Assembly: GCA_946902875.1 (NCBI GenBank) | Contig: OX336349.1 | Span: 9,199,891-9,263,890, forward strand | Source of the DNA: Nematopogon swammerdamellus | Taxonomy: Eukaryota; Arthropoda; Insecta; Lepidoptera; Adelidae | Length of the DNA: 64,000 nucleotides | Reading direction: 5' to 3' | Shown: positions 62,801 to 64,000 of the stretch, piece after piece | Layout of the letters: each line of letters begins with the position of its first letter | Numbering within the stretch: position 1 is the first letter of the stretch | Notes under the pieces: model-generated | The model's database searches: none | What the model saw: only the letters and a program-made list of their open reading frames with translations | What the model was told of the DNA's origin: nothing | Translations under genes and position numbers: made by a program

Positions 62801-64000
62801 CTTCCGGTTCTCTATTAGCGATTATAGCAAAAATATCTCACTAGACGTATTAAGAAGCTCGTTCGAGCGAGTGAGACGGACCATGAGAAATTACTAGTAG
62901 CGCTGAATTGCTAAACGTCGAGTAACATAGCTCTGAAAACGACCGTAAGAAAAGCCGTTGACTTTTTCATAGCAGCAGTCTCATCAAAATATCAAACTAA
63001 TGTAACTAACACTAAACACTAACGCTAAAACAAACATTCAAAAATGCCAAGTGCCCGTTACGCTATGTCCAACATCCTAGTGAAAAAAGCGACATTTACA
63101 TCTGGTAGTGTTCTTTGAAACACCTGTAACTGTTCGGGACTGTCGGCATCAGGAACCTCGCTCTTCCAGATCTGCTGTACCGACTTCCAGAGTACCTGAA
63201 GGACGGTAGCCAACCTAACCTGGCTAAGGCACCGATGTGGCGTTTTTCAAAATTATTACGAACCTCGCTTTCGGTATCTGGAAAATTGTTATGAACATGT
63301 TCTTCATAAACACTAGAACTTAAAATTTTGAATGAGATATCGAACTGAAATACCATAGATTCCACTGTACAAATAAAAGGTAGAGTCTCGAATCTCATTC
63401 GCTCTAGTAAAAAAACGCCTGACGGCCAAGTGATTACAGATTCGTAAGATTAGTTACTGACACGTATATTATTTCTCTATGGACATATGTATAAATAAGA
63501 GATGTATAAATATAAAAATTCGCGATTTGGATCTGTCTGTAAGTACCTATTTATACGAGGTTAATAATTTAATTTTTTTATAATAACTTAAAATCCTGCT
63601 AGCACTTATTACAGATAATTTTATGATCACGGAGAAAATAAAAATTAATAAAAAATAGCTATTTTACTTACCTACGGATTTCTTCTCTTGATGCTCGTAC
63701 AGGGTGTCATACTCGGGCCAATTTGCGTCATCGGCCAGCTCGGGAATGGAGAAAATGTAGCGCTTGGTGTTGGTAGTCGGTATGATGGTTCTGTACAGTC
63801 CGTGGTTAGGGAGCCCGAGAGACATGCGTTTGTCCACCTGGTCGAAATCGTCATCGTTCCCGTTGGGCGTGGGGAAGGGCCGATAGTGAGGGCTATTCCG
63901 CATCATGTTGTAGGCATCTTGACGAAGCAGAGCCGCAACGTTCCTCTTGTCGTATATCTCGGACAGAGGAGGTAGCACGTCGGGATGCAGCGACTGCTGA
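59802..64000 (-). CDS. Nplp1: Neuropeptide-like precursor 1, 3' part of the gene
   Basis: The window holds four coding exons on the minus strand: 63672 to beyond 64000, 63124-63277, a 33-nt exon at 61026-61058, and the last exon 59802-60189. Donors and acceptors join in phase (1, 2, 2). The first exon has DKR|NVAALLRQDAYNMMRN, VDKR|MSLGLPNHGLYR and TNTKR|YIFSIPELADD. The second has FEKR|HIGALARLGWLPSFR. The last has SEKR|YLLLPAVDNIMLRK. KR processing sites followed by (N/H)(V/I)(A/G)ALxR peptides are characteristic of Nplp1, whose Drosophila products include YIGSLAR- and NVGTLAR-type peptides. The product is a secreted prohormone cleaved to several neuropeptides. The signal peptide and start lie beyond the right edge. 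The donor after 63124 (GTGTTT) is weak; GTACTC earlier in the exon would also be phase 2. Confidence 0.8.
60897..61012 (+). mobile_element. Copy of the 'CAACACCGATCACTCTGCTTACC' repeat in Nplp1 intron
   Basis: GCTAAACGTGGTGATCGGTG, 'CAGCACAACACCGATTACTC' and 'GACGGGATACAGCGTGTGGT'. It lies just beside the 33-nt exon. Confidence 0.6.
62231..62465 (+). mobile_element. Copy of the 'CAACACCGATCACTCTGCTTACC' repeat in Nplp1 intron
   Basis: GCTAGCCACCTCTCACCTTG, 'CATGTAGAAGGTGGGTCTTC' and 'GATTGTCGGGATACCGTGTG'. More complete than the copy at 60897. Confidence 0.6.

Overview
This window looks like nuclear DNA from a moth or butterfly (Lepidoptera). The grounds are AT-rich spacers, small split genes with very short signal-peptide first exons, TATA plus TCAGTC-type initiators, and dense repeats of lepidopteran type: short Helitrons ending in a GC hairpin plus CTAG, a many-copy SINE with a 5S-rRNA-like head, (TCTA)- and (GAT)-tailed LINE ends, and the 'GGTTCCGTA / GTGCGAGTCGGACTCGC' repeats. 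I cannot name the species. All assignments are by eye; no database was searched.

Layout. 0.4-2.5 kb: a tandem duplication broken by three retroelement insertions. 2.6-7.8 kb: a complete-looking LINE with two intact ORFs. 8.9-17.2 kb (minus): a two-exon gene for a giant (about 2,700 aa) secreted, repetitive, silk- or mucin-like protein, with a canonical TATA/initiator promoter. 17.3-24 kb: repeat-rich, including Helitrons that carry hAT-like insertions with perfect 8-bp target duplications. 25.0-25.8 kb (minus): a secreted protein of unknown family. 26-33 kb: SINEs, a large snap-back palindrome, LINE relics and a broken Helitron helicase. 33.3-42.7 kb and 52.3-58.1 kb: four plus-strand paralogues (called A, B, C, D here) for small secreted proteins sharing an eight-cysteine, peritrophin-A/CBM14-like signature. 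Between C and D lie a broken minus-strand LINE (43-47 kb) and more SINEs, MITEs and palindromes. 59.8-64.0 kb (minus): the 3' part of a neuropeptide-like precursor 1 (Nplp1) gene, running off the right edge.

How the genes may fit together. The giant protein and the four Cys-rich proteins are all predicted to be secreted and share a gene style: a 9-14 codon first exon holding most of the signal peptide, a phase-0 intron, then the mature protein. Low-complexity Ser/Ala/Gly/Pro or Thr-rich sequence is common to the giant protein and to the tails of the small ones. This suggests an extracellular material such as silk coating, cuticle or peritrophic matrix, in which disulphide-rich, possibly chitin-binding proteins accompany a long unstructured filament protein. 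That is inference. Nplp1 looks like an unrelated neighbour.

The most promising material is the giant gene's architecture, the A-D family with its eight-Cys signature and a proposed hidden fourth exon in D, the composite tRNA/5S SINE, and the hAT-in-Helitron nests.
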